A stretch of DNA of 47,828 bases, taken from positions 56,930 through 104,757 of the forward strand of contig NHCG01000014.1 of assembly GCA_002167715.1 (NCBI GenBank), written 5' to 3'. Made by a program: the position numbers and the translations under genes. The stretch is from Micavibrio sp. TMED27. Lineage in GTDB: Bacteria > Pseudomonadota > Alphaproteobacteria > Micavibrionales > Micavibrionaceae. The notes beneath the pieces were generated by a model, which was not told the origin of the DNA, did not search any database, and saw only the letters and a list, made by a program, of their open reading frames with translations. Shown in pieces: positions 8,581 through 17,416 of the stretch. Numbering within the stretch: position 1 is the stretch's first letter; every line of letters starts with the position of its first letter.

Positions 8581-8889
8581 TTAGGGTTTTGCTGGCCAAT
8601 GTTCATCGGCGCTGAAGTCTTGAGGCAGTGATACCTCCAGCGCATTACTAGCCGCACGCACATCGGCGGCGTAGTCTTTTAGTGCCTGAGAAACTGGCGT
8701 GCCACCCAATTGCTCGCGCTGTGTCATCCAATACGGAATAGCTTCGGCAATTCTAATCGCAGCTTCCGTTTTTATACCGGAAATGATTTTTTCATCTGTC
8801 CTTTCCGGCAAAAAGGATTGTCTTTCTTCTTCGGTAAAATCTCTAAATTCAACTTCACCATTCATTAGATTTACTTCTTTTACATCCAT
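8581..8889 (-). CDS. Small tail-region protein (fibre-associated)
   Basis: A 102-residue acidic protein between two fibre genes, starting 3 bases after the stop of the upstream one. The central part (EAAIRIAEAIPYWMTQREQLG) and the Trp/Pro-rich end (ADEHWPAKP) resemble small proteins encoded beside tail fibres in many phages, often of the DUF4376 type. It may be a structural connector or a fibre assembly factor. Met9 is an alternative start. The assignment rests mainly on position. Confidence 0.6.
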   Translation of the reverse strand: MDVKEVNLMNGEVEFRDFTEEERQSFLPERTDEKIISGIKTEAAIRIAEAIPYWMTQREQLGGTPVSQALKDYAADVRAASNALEVSLPQDFSADEHWPAKP

Positions 8890-8892
8890 AGC

Positions 8893-9717
8893 TTATGCCT
8901 CCCAAGAAATGTTAACTTCGCCTTCATCAAAAGTATTAGATCCCGCAGAAGTCGTGATGCGGATTCTATCCAAAACACCTGCCAACTGTTTATGACCAGC
9001 GCCGTAATAAGCCTGTGGTACATCGTATCTTGAGCAGTTGGAGTTGATTGCCCATAAGTTACTAGCAGCATCCATCAAACTTAAAATCATAAGGCCGCTA
9101 TACAAAACGCCTCCTCCATTATTGAGATTTTGAACGGCAACACATCCGTTTGACCATGGAGTGCCAGTCACTCCATCTGTTTGAGTCGCACCGTAATAAT
9201 TTGAAGTTTCAAAACCACCTGCTGAGCCAAGTTGAACCGTCAACCGATCCGTTCCGGTCGTTGAAACCTCTTTGAACATGACATTCACCTGTTTCACACC
9301 TGCTGGAATACCAGTAAAGTCAACAGCTGTCCCCGAGAGTGTAGTTTTAGTACCTAAAGTAATAGGTTCTAATCGGGCATCGATTGCTTGTTTTACACGC
9401 AATGCTGTCATGATATCTTCGTTATCAACACCTGCAATTGCCATAGCTTCAGTCGCTATATCATATGTGGACTGACCATCACTGATCATTTGTGATATCG
9501 CAGTATGAAGCTGTGTTAAATCTGCTTGGTCAGGCGCTAAACCAGCGCCAGTAATAACGTTCATCACTTCGCCTAGCAACGCATTAAAGAACGCGGCTGA
9601 AGGATATGCGCCTTGCTGCGCGGCTTCATTTAAACCATTTGGATCTGCGTTCCAATATGATCTATTATCGTTTTCCTCGTCACCCGGCAACGCATTTAAT
9701 GGTGGTACGTATTTCAT
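8893..9717 (-). CDS. Tail fibre-like protein
   Basis: A 274-residue protein. Its N-terminal 110 residues (NGLNEAAQQGAYPSAAFFNA, then LAPDQADLTQLHTAISQMI) are typical of the virion-attaching part of phage fibres. The C-terminal 140 residues are beta-rich and end in DRIRITTSAGSNTFDEGEVN plus a few residues, a common fibre-tip pattern. It follows gp48 by 4 bases in the tail operon. It probably forms a short side fibre or the base for the longer esterase fibre. The C-terminal motif resembles the end of the 109-residue protein at 20626-20955. Confidence 0.7.
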   Translation of the reverse strand: MKYVPPLNALPGDEENDNRSYWNADPNGLNEAAQQGAYPSAAFFNALLGEVMNVITGAGLAPDQADLTQLHTAISQMISDGQSTYDIATEAMAIAGVDNEDIMTALRVKQAIDARLEPITLGTKTTLSGTAVDFTGIPAGVKQVNVMFKEVSTTGTDRLTVQLGSAGGFETSNYYGATQTDGVTGTPWSNGCVAVQNLNNGGGVLYSGLMILSLMDAASNLWAINSNCSRYDVPQAYYGAGHKQLAGVLDRIRITTSAGSNTFDEGEVNISWEA

Positions 9718-9721
9718 GGTT

Positions 9722-10348
9722 TTACTCCTCGTAAATGAAAGTTAATTTTGAATCTGCTGGCTTAATACGCCTTAGAATACACTCAAGTTCGTCAGCCCGG
9801 CGGATCTTAAGAAGTGGATCTCCACATGCAGAACGGCCACAGGCAAAACGGACGAATTTCGCGCCGCTTACGCGCAAATTCCAGTGATAATGCATAACGC
9901 CGGGCGGCTGGCATCCATGCAAATATTGACCATGTGCGTCTGAGGTTACAGCTCTTCCGCAGCCATATTGACCAAGTGCCAGCGGCCTATATTCATAAAT
10001 CTCAACCTGATATCCGAGGCGCTGTGCAATGTTCTTAAAATTTTGACGCGAAGGTGATGCATTATCCAAGAGCTTTGAGATAATAGAATCGCGCCGCTCG
10101 CCAAGCGTTTGATCACCTAGAGAGCAACTATCAGGCAGTCCTGTGAAGGCTTCCCATTCATTGAAAAGCTCAATTGTTTTGCGCGGATCAGCCTCATCGA
10201 TAAGAGCCGCTGCGCGTTTATGTATACGCGCAAACTCGGCTGCAGCAGGTGTTAAAACCTTGGCAAAATTACTCCCCTCGCTCCGATCAATCTGCCCCGG
10301 CGGTAATAGGCTTAAAAGCAATTTTAAATATTGATTTTGAAGTGACAT
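9722..10348 (-). CDS. Mu gp48-like baseplate/tail-end protein
   Basis: A 208-residue protein of the Mu gp48 family (DUF2313), which caps the baseplate wedge and helps attach fibres. Typical segments are YLKLLLSLLPPGQ, FNEWEAFTGLPDSC, LGERRDSIISKLLD and the Gly/Cys-rich CGRAVTSDAHGQYLHGCQ region. The start at 10348 overlaps the gp47 stop as TAATG; an in-frame ATG at 10366 is less likely. It lies directly after the baseplate J gene, as in Mu. Confidence 0.88.
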   Translation of the reverse strand: MSLQNQYLKLLLSLLPPGQIDRSEGSNFAKVLTPAAAEFARIHKRAAALIDEADPRKTIELFNEWEAFTGLPDSCSLGDQTLGERRDSIISKLLDNASPSRQNFKNIAQRLGYQVEIYEYRPLALGQYGCGRAVTSDAHGQYLHGCQPPGVMHYHWNLRVSGAKFVRFACGRSACGDPLLKIRRADELECILRRIKPADSKLTFIYEE

Positions 10349-11418
10349 TAGGCCGCTGCGCTCCATGTAATATTACCAAGAACTGGCAAAGTGCCAAACT
10401 CGAAAGCCAAATCCTGATTAGGAGTTATAAGTTGGTGAAAATTCTCTCCCAAACTTACTGAAATGGCAGCAGATAAGCGTGACAAGCGTAAGGTTACACC
10501 ACCTGCACTGGCCTCACGTTTAAAGTAATCTTCAATCTCCGCCAGCGCTGCATTTTGAGTGGTCAAATTATTAGGATTAAGAGCAATTTCAAAGTCAATT
10601 GGCGATAGAACCGGAGCAACTACAGAAGGACGAGATCCAACTGGACGCACAGATTCAATATGATCTTTGACAGCTTGCACCTCATCAGCTGTTGGTTGCG
10701 GTGTATCCGGCTTATTATCCATGGAAAAAGTGACATGCACAGTTACATAACCATCATCCGATTCCTTCGCCCATGACCTTGTAACGCCAGCAACTTCTTT
10801 AGCCCAAAATTCATAGTCTCTAAGTGAGCCGCCCCGTGGTGGAGATTGAACACGCTCCACAACACGGCCTTTAAGATCAGGATCTGCTTCGATTTCTGCG
10901 CCGCCGCTTAAACCATCCGCTGCTACTGTGATTGATGTTATTCCCGGAATCACGTCAGTCGGATTCAATGAAACACCCGGTGCAGCATTGCCGATCAAGC
11001 CTTCTGAGCGTGAATTAACTCTTACGCTCCCAAGGCCAGAACCATCCAATGTTAAGTCCTCAAGAGTCCTATAACTAATGCTATCATCACGTACAAGGAT
11101 ACTCCCGGCTGCTATTTCTGTCCCAGCCGTCCCTTCAATATCGACTAATCCTGTGGCCAATGATGACGATTTACGGCCACCTTCAAGCCAGAAATTAGCA
11201 TGCCCCTCTAAATACTGTGCTTCAGCAGTTGGTGGCAAAATCTGTTTTGCAATAAAGGATAGATATGAGTACAGCTCTGTGCTGACTATGGTGAGTGCGC
11301 GTGAAACCATATTTTCTGCAGTCCCCGGAAGGGATGCGTGCTGCGTTCCAGTTGAGAGGGCGCTATCGGCCTCAACTCTTTTTGCGATCTCTAATGGTGT
11401 AGGAATTTTATAGCTCAT
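10348..11418 (-). CDS. Baseplate J-like protein (Mu gp47)
   Basis: A 356-residue baseplate wedge protein of the gpJ/gp47 family. The start MSYKIPTPLEIAKRV at 11418 is preferred because it overlaps the gp46 stop by only 11 bases; the longest open frame, from 11520, would run far into gp46. Seen family features include FWLEGGRKSSSLATG, a beta-rich middle (GTEIAAGSILVRDD), and SPPRGGSLRDYEFWAKEVAGV, the hallmark of baseplate J proteins. It forms the wedge ring around the hub together with gp46 and gp48. Confidence 0.93.
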   Translation of the reverse strand: MSYKIPTPLEIAKRVEADSALSTGTQHASLPGTAENMVSRALTIVSTELYSYLSFIAKQILPPTAEAQYLEGHANFWLEGGRKSSSLATGLVDIEGTAGTEIAAGSILVRDDSISYRTLEDLTLDGSGLGSVRVNSRSEGLIGNAAPGVSLNPTDVIPGITSITVAADGLSGGAEIEADPDLKGRVVERVQSPPRGGSLRDYEFWAKEVAGVTRSWAKESDDGYVTVHVTFSMDNKPDTPQPTADEVQAVKDHIESVRPVGSRPSVVAPVLSPIDFEIALNPNNLTTQNAALAEIEDYFKREASAGGVTLRLSRLSAAISVSLGENFHQLITPNQDLAFEFGTLPVLGNITWSAAA

Positions 11419-11875
11419 AGACTGTGCCTTTCTCATAATCAACGCGAAGGGATAGCTTATCGCCGTTAGACATTTTAAGTTCCACGGCCAGATTGAGTCG
11501 CTTCCTGTGATGCCATTCATCTTGGATTTCTATGTTTTGGACATACCCGTCATCGATCGTCCATTGGATGGCTTCCCGAACATATTGTATAGCGCGGTTT
11601 CGCGTCTCCTCAGTGGCTATCTCATGGGCTAACAACCATAATTTTGATCCAACTAAACGCCCACGCTCATCAAAAATATCACCAACCCATCCCTGCCGAT
11701 CATCTAATAAAGATGTTCCATCAGCTTTGAAGCCATAAGGCAAAGGGTCATGTTGAGAAGCGCGGCGATTGGCGAGAATGGACACCATAACTGCGCTTAA
11801 AATCGTTCTTTCTTGAACGACACCATTATCCATTACAATGTCGAGTAGACCGTCTTCATTTGGCATTAATTTCAT
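11408..11875 (-). CDS. Baseplate wedge protein, GPW/gp25 family (Mu gp46)
   Basis: A 155-residue protein matching the gp25-like wedge family, a small lysozyme-fold-like part that starts sheath polymerisation. The pattern ILSAVMVSILANRRASQHD followed by DRQGWVGDIF and a helical ETRNRAIQYVREAIQWTIDD segment is typical of Mu gp46. It overlaps the gp45 gene by 4 bases and the gp47 gene by 11, which indicates translational coupling. Confidence 0.9.
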   Translation of the reverse strand: MKLMPNEDGLLDIVMDNGVVQERTILSAVMVSILANRRASQHDPLPYGFKADGTSLLDDRQGWVGDIFDERGRLVGSKLWLLAHEIATEETRNRAIQYVREAIQWTIDDGYVQNIEIQDEWHHRKRLNLAVELKMSNGDKLSLRVDYEKGTVYEL

Positions 11876-12417
11876 GACTCCCCTCCCATTTGCTGCGAAG
11901 GAGTATGTGTTTGGCTTCCCGCGCCATTTTCTGTATGCGTGTGGCCATTAAAGACGCTGCGCATTCCGCTCATCGTCTGGCCATCACTGTCACAGCGATC
12001 TTTGATTTCACCAGTGCATTCGAGAATAGGTGTTTCAAACCGGATTTTCTCAGCCGCCTTGAGGATTATTTGACCATTTGCGCTAATCTCGATAACGCCG
12101 CTATCCTTGAGGTAAATAAACTGTTTAAAAGCGTCATAAAGCTGAGTTTCACCAGTGTTTAAACCTTTAGGGCGCTCATAATAATTCTCAGATAAACACA
12201 CCATTCGAGAACGGTCTCCGGCAATCGCTGCAAGAATAGCAGCGCACCCGGCTGGCGGATTGGTTGTTAGCCCAAACATCTGAGGGCGTTCGATGCGGTC
12301 TTTAATTTCTCCGGCATGCATCCGCGCTGTTACATTTTGACGCGCATATTCGTCATTAATTGAGCCGATTGTACCTCTTACAATCATGTTTTTGAGTTTG
12401 TCTATGACTTGCCTCAT
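11872..12417 (-). CDS. Baseplate spike protein (Mu gp45, gpV-like)
   Basis: A 181-residue homologue of the Mu gp45 central spike, a trimer that pierces the outer membrane. The N-terminal OB-fold region carries ERPQMFGLTTNPPAGCAAI and the C-terminal beta-helix region has GQIILKAAEKIRFETPILEC and a His-rich end (FNGHTHTENGAGSQTH). His-x-His spike tips in this family bind iron; the HTH triplet here would suit that role. Overlaps of 4 bases on both sides show coupling. Confidence 0.9.
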   Translation of the reverse strand: MRQVIDKLKNMIVRGTIGSINDEYARQNVTARMHAGEIKDRIERPQMFGLTTNPPAGCAAILAAIAGDRSRMVCLSENYYERPKGLNTGETQLYDAFKQFIYLKDSGVIEISANGQIILKAAEKIRFETPILECTGEIKDRCDSDGQTMSGMRSVFNGHTHTENGAGSQTHTPSQQMGGES

Positions 12418-13505
12418 GCGCCGCCTCCCCAGAGTTCATCATCTGTTTTAGGTTCTCGCGCTGGCGGTAGATCATAACTCTCTGCTGGAGCAACCATTAT
12501 AGAAGAGGTTGTTCCGTCCGAGTCGCGATTTAGATCCACGGCCTTAATAAGCATATCTCGATTAATATTAAGCTCTGGGTCTTCGACTCTAACAAGCGAG
12601 TTAATCTTCCAGAATTGTCCTTCTGAGGCTTCCCAGCCCGGCACTGTATAGGTTAGATCCGTCCCATTAAATCGGCGGTGTCGAACTTCCCATTCAGCTC
12701 TTGCCTGAAGCTCTTCTTTCGTAGCATCGGCTTCTGAAACAATTATAAGCGGACGGTGACGTTTTATATCAGGGTCGTAAGCAACCCCCTCTAATTCAGC
12801 TAAATCCTCAGCGCTTGCATTACCAAAACCAGCATCACCGCTTGAGCCATTATTGCCGCCTTTAACCGTGACTTTTGAATAACGCCCGGCATGCGATATT
12901 TGACCGCTGCGGGTCATAACATTTTCACCCAAAATTATTGAGCCTAAAGAGCGTTCCGCACCAATTTTTGAAAGTAGAACAGAATCAATACCGTCTGTAA
13001 ATGGCTTAATTCTGCGGTATTTGCACAATCGCGCCATCACTTCCGCGACAGTTTCGCCAGGGGAAATATTAATCTCGGAAAGAGGTTCGCCAATGTCAAT
13101 TTCATTGGTTTTAACACGCATATTAAATGGCTTTAAAATATCGTTTAAAGCCTCATCTAATTTCATATTTTTCTTAGAAAAAGAACCATCACTAAAAGAG
13201 GCTGAACAATCAACCAAATCACCTGTTGCGTCGCGGCCAATATATGTGAAGAAATGACCATTTGAATCACTCGGATTTAAAGTTTGGATTTGGGATTTGA
13301 ATACCAGCTGATTATCAATTTCAACTGTTAATGTTTTGCCCGGTCTAAAGGATTTAATAATAGAATTATCCTGATCAAAAACCACAACTTCGATAGAGCC
13401 GCCAAGAGTAAGCATCGAGCGCGAAAACTTCACATCACTCGTAAGTTTATAAGGCTGACCGTCAACGCGGATTACAAAATCATGAGATTTTACAAATCTA
13501 GACAT
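12414..13505 (-). CDS. Baseplate hub protein (Mu gp44, gpP/gp27-like)
   Basis: A 363-residue hub protein of the Mu gpP (gp44) family. It carries ITSAL-type beta domains with PGETVAEVMARLCKYRRIKPF in the middle, the usual LysM-like hub element, and ends with EGQFWKINSLVRVEDPELNI, a classic gpP/gpD segment. It forms the ring at the tail tip on which the gp45 spike sits. It overlaps the gpN gene by 8 bases upstream and gp45 by 4 downstream. Confidence 0.9.
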   Translation of the reverse strand: MSRFVKSHDFVIRVDGQPYKLTSDVKFSRSMLTLGGSIEVVVFDQDNSIIKSFRPGKTLTVEIDNQLVFKSQIQTLNPSDSNGHFFTYIGRDATGDLVDCSASFSDGSFSKKNMKLDEALNDILKPFNMRVKTNEIDIGEPLSEINISPGETVAEVMARLCKYRRIKPFTDGIDSVLLSKIGAERSLGSIILGENVMTRSGQISHAGRYSKVTVKGGNNGSSGDAGFGNASAEDLAELEGVAYDPDIKRHRPLIIVSEADATKEELQARAEWEVRHRRFNGTDLTYTVPGWEASEGQFWKINSLVRVEDPELNINRDMLIKAVDLNRDSDGTTSSIMVAPAESYDLPPAREPKTDDELWGGGA

Positions 13506-14718
13506 CGATTAAAACCTCCAGTTCGGTGGCTGGCAAGAAGCCCGGATGTTCAACCCCATTCCGTTTGGTGATATCATCCGCTTTCGCAAAAACATTTGCC
13601 GCGCTATCACCATATAAGCGATGTGCTAAGGCCAAAGCTGATCTATTCGTCTTATTGTTAATATTGATTGTTTCAGGTAAGCGTCCAATGCCTGTATTTA
13701 TATCTGCATTCACATCAGCCATGAGAGTGCCGATCTGCAGATATGTATCGGACCAGCCCATTTCACCAGCTTCTCGGCGTACATCACTTAGAACCGCCAA
13801 AACATCATCTCGCACACCAAGTGCTTCTTGCTTACTCTCAAATTCAGCAAATGAGGTTGCTATAGCCGCTGCGCTCGCGCTTAAAGAGCGCATTAAAAGA
13901 GCGCTTGATTGAGTGTTCTTAGCCCTTAATGAATCAGAGCTAGCATCCGATATGTTAAGGAGGCTGGTATTATTGGGTGCGGCGGCTGCAGATAGGGCAT
14001 GTGCAATTTCTAGTGCGCCTGTATTATCTATAGTGGCTGCTGCTGGACTTGCGACTGTATAGGAAACCTTATCTTCAAAGGATGTTATATTTTCAAAGAA
14101 ATCACCTATAGTTTTAGTTAGTTCATAGGCGGAATTCATTGGAAGCTCAGGTGTAGAGATATTACGTAAGCTTGAAATGCCGCTTTGAATATTGTTTAAG
14201 AATCCTGAAATCTCAAGCGCTGCAGCGTTTAGCGCAAAGTCCGGTACTTGCGGGATAAAACTTGATTGAAACTCATTCATTGCCGCCGCATTCACATTAG
14301 AGGCTTGAAGCTGCACCTCGTATGAAGTTGATGAACCACCCTCATATGTGTGTTCATCTACGCGCTCAAATGTAATTGAATAAACAGCCGTTCCGACCTT
14401 CTTGTCAGTTGTCATCCGCCGCGCCTCTGTAACAACAGCGAGCATTTCACCCTCATGAGGCAGTATTAAACGACCTTCGCCTTTTACATTGAGCAAGCGT
14501 TCAAATTCTTCGAACATTTCTTGAAAATTAGCGCGTCCACCAATAGTGGCTTCAATGTTAAAAGAAGTCTCTTTTACCCCTACATCTTCGTATGTAAGAA
14601 CCTTTCCGTTTATGGCTTTCTTTTTGCGAACATCATTGCCAAAACCCTTGGTCTCTGAGGATGTTGAAAATTCGAAGCCCCTAAAGGATGCTTTGTTCAA
14701 TTTTTCTATAAAACTCAT
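13498..14718 (-). CDS. DNA circularisation/tail protein (Mu gpN)
   Basis: A 406-residue protein whose first 100 residues (SFRGFEFSTSSETKGFGNDV, then YEDVGVKETSFNIEATIGG) match the DNA circularisation N domain of Mu gpN-type proteins. In tails this protein joins tube and baseplate; Mu gpN also helps protect linear phage DNA after injection. The rest is alanine-rich and helical. It overlaps the tape-measure gene by 4 bases and gp44 by 8. Confidence 0.88.
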   Translation of the reverse strand: MSFIEKLNKASFRGFEFSTSSETKGFGNDVRKKKAINGKVLTYEDVGVKETSFNIEATIGGRANFQEMFEEFERLLNVKGEGRLILPHEGEMLAVVTEARRMTTDKKVGTAVYSITFERVDEHTYEGGSSTSYEVQLQASNVNAAAMNEFQSSFIPQVPDFALNAAALEISGFLNNIQSGISSLRNISTPELPMNSAYELTKTIGDFFENITSFEDKVSYTVASPAAATIDNTGALEIAHALSAAAAPNNTSLLNISDASSDSLRAKNTQSSALLMRSLSASAAAIATSFAEFESKQEALGVRDDVLAVLSDVRREAGEMGWSDTYLQIGTLMADVNADINTGIGRLPETININNKTNRSALALAHRLYGDSAANVFAKADDITKRNGVEHPGFLPATELEVLIDV

Positions 14719-16568
14719 AACGCATTCCCCATCAAAACACCCTGATCAACTGCCGTTTCGAGACCGCGATTATTCATCGCCGCACTCACTCTTGTACGGC
14801 CTTCCGCATCTACTTTGACTTCAATCTTTCCTTTGAGCTCTTCGTTATCACCAGCAAACATACGCCCAATGTATCCGCCGCCAAAACTACCAAGTGCACC
14901 GCCAATTGCTGCGCCAATCGCTGTTCCAATCACTGGTACAACCGAACCAATCCCTGCACCTAATGCCATTCCTGCTAATGTTCCACCTGTTGAGCCAAGC
15001 GCCTCTCCCATCGCCCCATGTTCATTCGACAGCGCCGCCGATCCTATATCAGCTGCAATTAATCCAGCACCGAGGTAAGGCACTGCCTTCAATGCGCCTT
15101 TTCCGAATTTTGCAAAACGGCCAACCTTGCCAGCCTTAGATGCGATTTTTGAGAATTTATTAGCTTTACCAGCTCTTCTTGAGAACTCTTGTCCTAAGCC
15201 GCCAGCACCGCCCATGCCACCCATGCCCGGCCAGTTTGTTACAAATACAGGCTGAGCGCCCATACCGCCAGCAGCCACGCCGCCAAGCGCCCCGGCTATG
15301 CCGCCACCTTTACGACCTAATCTACTCTTTAGAAACTTATGCCCTTTAACACCAACAGCCGCGCCGCCTAGAATTGTAGCCGCGCCTAATCCATATCCAA
15401 CAATATTGTCCATAGTGGATGGTTCAACAGATGCCACACCAGAAGCAGCAGCATTAAGAGGCGCTTGTAATGTATTATAGATGCCGTTTTGAAGGGCAGT
15501 AGTGACAACCCCTAATTTTGCAGCGGAGTCATTGGCGGCACGCGCAGAATCGTTAATAAGCGCCGAGCCATCAGAGGCCGCTTGCATAAAACCGTCAAGG
15601 CTTCCGAATGAACCTGTATTTTGATATTCAGCGCTCAGGATGTTCAAAGCACGCATGGCTTCACGGTCAAAGACCTCTGAGAGAACTGTAGTATTGCCGC
15701 CGCTCACCTTCATGATGTCTTTGACAATTTCATTGATAGCACGCATACGTTTGGGATCTTCAGGATCAACCAATTGAACTCCGGCACTTGATAGAATTTT
15801 TCTTTTCTTAGCATCACTGAGGGTAGCCAAAAGCGCCTCAAACGCCGTGGCACTCTGTTCAGCTGATCCAGTACCTTTTCGAATAACCTGAAGCATCGCG
15901 CCCATTTCACGCGCAGCATCTTTACCGACCCTTCCCATAGGAGCGTAAGCGGCAGTAATACGCTCACCTTGAGCGGCAAAATTTTGAAGTGTGAACGCGC
16001 CAGCTTTACCTTGGTTGGTGAGAAGATCTAGTGTTTCAAAGAGTTCTTCCGGCTTTTTGATATCAAACTTTTCAGAGAGATCCGCAATCATTGCACCGAT
16101 ATCACCGCCTTCTGCGCCAGTTGCTTGAATAGCAAGGCCGATATTTCTCAAATTCCCGCGTGCAAGCTCAAAGTCGCCCGTCTTTTCTATGATTTTATCC
16201 ATAGCGTTTAGGAGCTGCGATGGATCAATACGGATATCTGCCTCTTGAGCTGTTTTTACGATTTCGCTTCTTAAGCCCTCTATCTCATCAGCTGTACGGT
16301 TTGCTTGAATGCCCAGTCTTGTTAGGCGCGTTTCAAGATCTGTTACATTTTTTATAGCCAGTGCGCCGCCTGCGCCGCCTATAAAAGCAGTGTATCGATT
16401 GCCTAATTTATCAATTCCATTATAGGCATGCTTAGATGCCCGGCGAATTGAATTCATTGCCCGTTCGCCGTTCTTAGACATGCGCGTCATGGATTGGTTG
16501 ATACGATTGGTTTTACCAGAAAACCTATCGACCATCTCAAGCACCATGCTTACATTCATACGGCTCAT
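14715..16568 (-). CDS. Tail tape measure protein
   Basis: A 617-residue tape measure of the TP901/Mu gp42 kind, which sets tail length and passes into the host envelope. The N-terminal part (residues 1-330) has the family core, including GGAGGALAIKNVTDLETRLT, LNAMDKIIEKTGDF and APMGRVGKDAAREMGAMLQ. The C-terminal part holds glycine-zipper stretches (GGAAVGVKG; IGSVVPVIGTAIGAAIGGAL) that can insert in membranes. A tail about 90 nm long would be expected from the usual 1.5 Angstrom per residue rule. It follows the frameshifted chaperone gene, the normal order. Confidence 0.93.
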   Translation of the reverse strand: MSRMNVSMVLEMVDRFSGKTNRINQSMTRMSKNGERAMNSIRRASKHAYNGIDKLGNRYTAFIGGAGGALAIKNVTDLETRLTRLGIQANRTADEIEGLRSEIVKTAQEADIRIDPSQLLNAMDKIIEKTGDFELARGNLRNIGLAIQATGAEGGDIGAMIADLSEKFDIKKPEELFETLDLLTNQGKAGAFTLQNFAAQGERITAAYAPMGRVGKDAAREMGAMLQVIRKGTGSAEQSATAFEALLATLSDAKKRKILSSAGVQLVDPEDPKRMRAINEIVKDIMKVSGGNTTVLSEVFDREAMRALNILSAEYQNTGSFGSLDGFMQAASDGSALINDSARAANDSAAKLGVVTTALQNGIYNTLQAPLNAAASGVASVEPSTMDNIVGYGLGAATILGGAAVGVKGHKFLKSRLGRKGGGIAGALGGVAAGGMGAQPVFVTNWPGMGGMGGAGGLGQEFSRRAGKANKFSKIASKAGKVGRFAKFGKGALKAVPYLGAGLIAADIGSAALSNEHGAMGEALGSTGGTLAGMALGAGIGSVVPVIGTAIGAAIGGALGSFGGGYIGRMFAGDNEELKGKIEVKVDAEGRTRVSAAMNNRGLETAVDQGVLMGNAL

Positions 16569-16570
16569 TT

Positions 16571-17018
16571 TTATTCTTCTTTTTGGCTTATTAATTTAAT
16601 AAGAGACAAATACCGCGAGAGCGGCATCTTCAGGACTTCGGAGTGATCTAGCCCAGCCTTGCTGGTGAGCAGGATGAGGCTAGAGTTTAGTTCATTCAGA
16701 TGCCGCGCTATCTCGCCCCCGCGCACCGACCTCGGCAGCGGTTGCAGCATCCATAGCTTCATTATGATTTACCAGTGCTTCATAATCTTCAGGCTTTAAA
16801 GAACGAAGCCAAATAAGGTTTGCTTTGTCTTTATCACCATCAACACAGGCAATTGAGCGAAGTGTTAAGTTCCGTTCAAAAAGCATATGATCCATGACGT
16901 AAACTGGGTTTCCGGCAACAATCTCTAATTTTTTCGATACGTCCATAGCGTCAAAGATATCGCCTGTTGAGATTTCACGAACTTCAACTTCAGAATTATC
17001 AGAAAGCGTGATTTTCAT
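16571..17018 (-). CDS. Frameshift-extended tail assembly chaperone
   Basis: This is the predicted product of a -2 frameshift in the chaperone gene. Translation runs from 17018 in frame to the glycine codon of the G-run at 16716-16720, then continues two bases back as GEIARHLNELNSSLILLTSK and onward to the stop at 16571. The result is 149 residues, 101 from the first frame and 48 from the second. In contractile and siphophage tails such paired products chaperone the tape measure, whose gene begins 3 bases downstream here. The second frame has no start codon with a good ribosome-binding site of its own. Confidence 0.75.
16692..17018 (-). CDS. Tail assembly chaperone, short form (Mu gp41-like)
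   Basis: A 108-residue protein of the Mu gp41/phage tail E family, between tail tube and tape measure. The segment MDVSKKLEIVAGNPVYVMDH and the following ERNLTLRSIACVDG are typical. The last seven residues (RDSAASE) are reached only when no frameshift occurs. The short form is expected to be far more abundant than the extended one and both are probably absent from the virion. Confidence 0.85.
   Translation of the reverse strand: MKITLSDNSEVEVREISTGDIFDAMDVSKKLEIVAGNPVYVMDHMLFERNLTLRSIACVDGDKDKANLIWLRSLKPEDYEALVNHNEAMDAATAAEVGARGRDSAASE
16715..16720 (-). promoter_or_regulatory. Slippery site for -2 translational frameshift
   Basis: On the minus strand the site reads CGG GGG CGA in the chaperone frame, with five G in a row followed by C. 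The open continuation starts at the overlapping GGC, two bases back. A -2 slip within the G-run links the two frames exactly. Phage Mu is reported to use a -2 shift at a comparable G-rich site in its gp41/gp42 pair. A +1 shift reaches the same frame and cannot be excluded by sequence. Confidence 0.7.
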
Positions 17019-17031
17019 GTTCTAAAACTCC

Positions 17032-17376
17032 TTATGCTTTTTTTGCTGGGTCGCCCATGAATGTGAGCGTTACTAGGTTGCCTGTTTCGAGTTCGCCAGT
17101 TTGAGCTGCAGACGGTACGACATAAACAGCGCCAGTATCGCTTTGAAATTGAATCTCGACATCAACAGTAGTTTGCTCTTTAATTAGATCTGTTTCCGCT
17201 GTCATCGGGATTTGCACTTCAACTTCGGACGCTATTGTTCGTTCTGAGCGGTGAGCTTTATGCCCAACCATTTCAACATCATTGACCGTTCCGCCGATCT
17301 TTAGCTTTGCGGCAACATCACAAATCTTATTTTCGCCGTTGACCTTTATGGTGGCCGATCCGTGTATTTGGTTCAT
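17032..17376 (-). CDS. Tail tube protein (Mu gpM)
   Basis: A 114-residue tail tube protein of the Mu gpM family. Tube proteins stack as hexameric rings inside the sheath. The segments GSATIKVNGENKICDVAAKL and VEIQFQSDTGAVYVVPSAAQ, then TGELETGNLVTLTFMGDPA, show the beta-rich fold and the conserved end of the family. It lies between sheath and chaperone genes, as in Mu. Confidence 0.92.
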   Translation of the reverse strand: MNQIHGSATIKVNGENKICDVAAKLKIGGTVNDVEMVGHKAHRSERTIASEVEVQIPMTAETDLIKEQTTVDVEIQFQSDTGAVYVVPSAAQTGELETGNLVTLTFMGDPAKKA

Positions 17377-17416
17377 TTTTAATCTCCTATAAAACGGGTT
17401 TTAAATGGGGTTTTAA

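Noticed and set aside
6824-8600. A Mu-like invertible G segment with a Gin-type recombinase
   Set aside because: No recombinase gene, no second set of fibre ends and no pair of inverted crossover sites are seen. The inverted repeats present are short local hairpins.
14815-15480. Several plus-strand open frames across the tape measure gene
   Set aside because: They lie fully inside a well-supported minus-strand gene, have low-complexity Pro/Ser composition and no ribosome-binding sites. They are shadows of the Gly/Ala-rich sequence.
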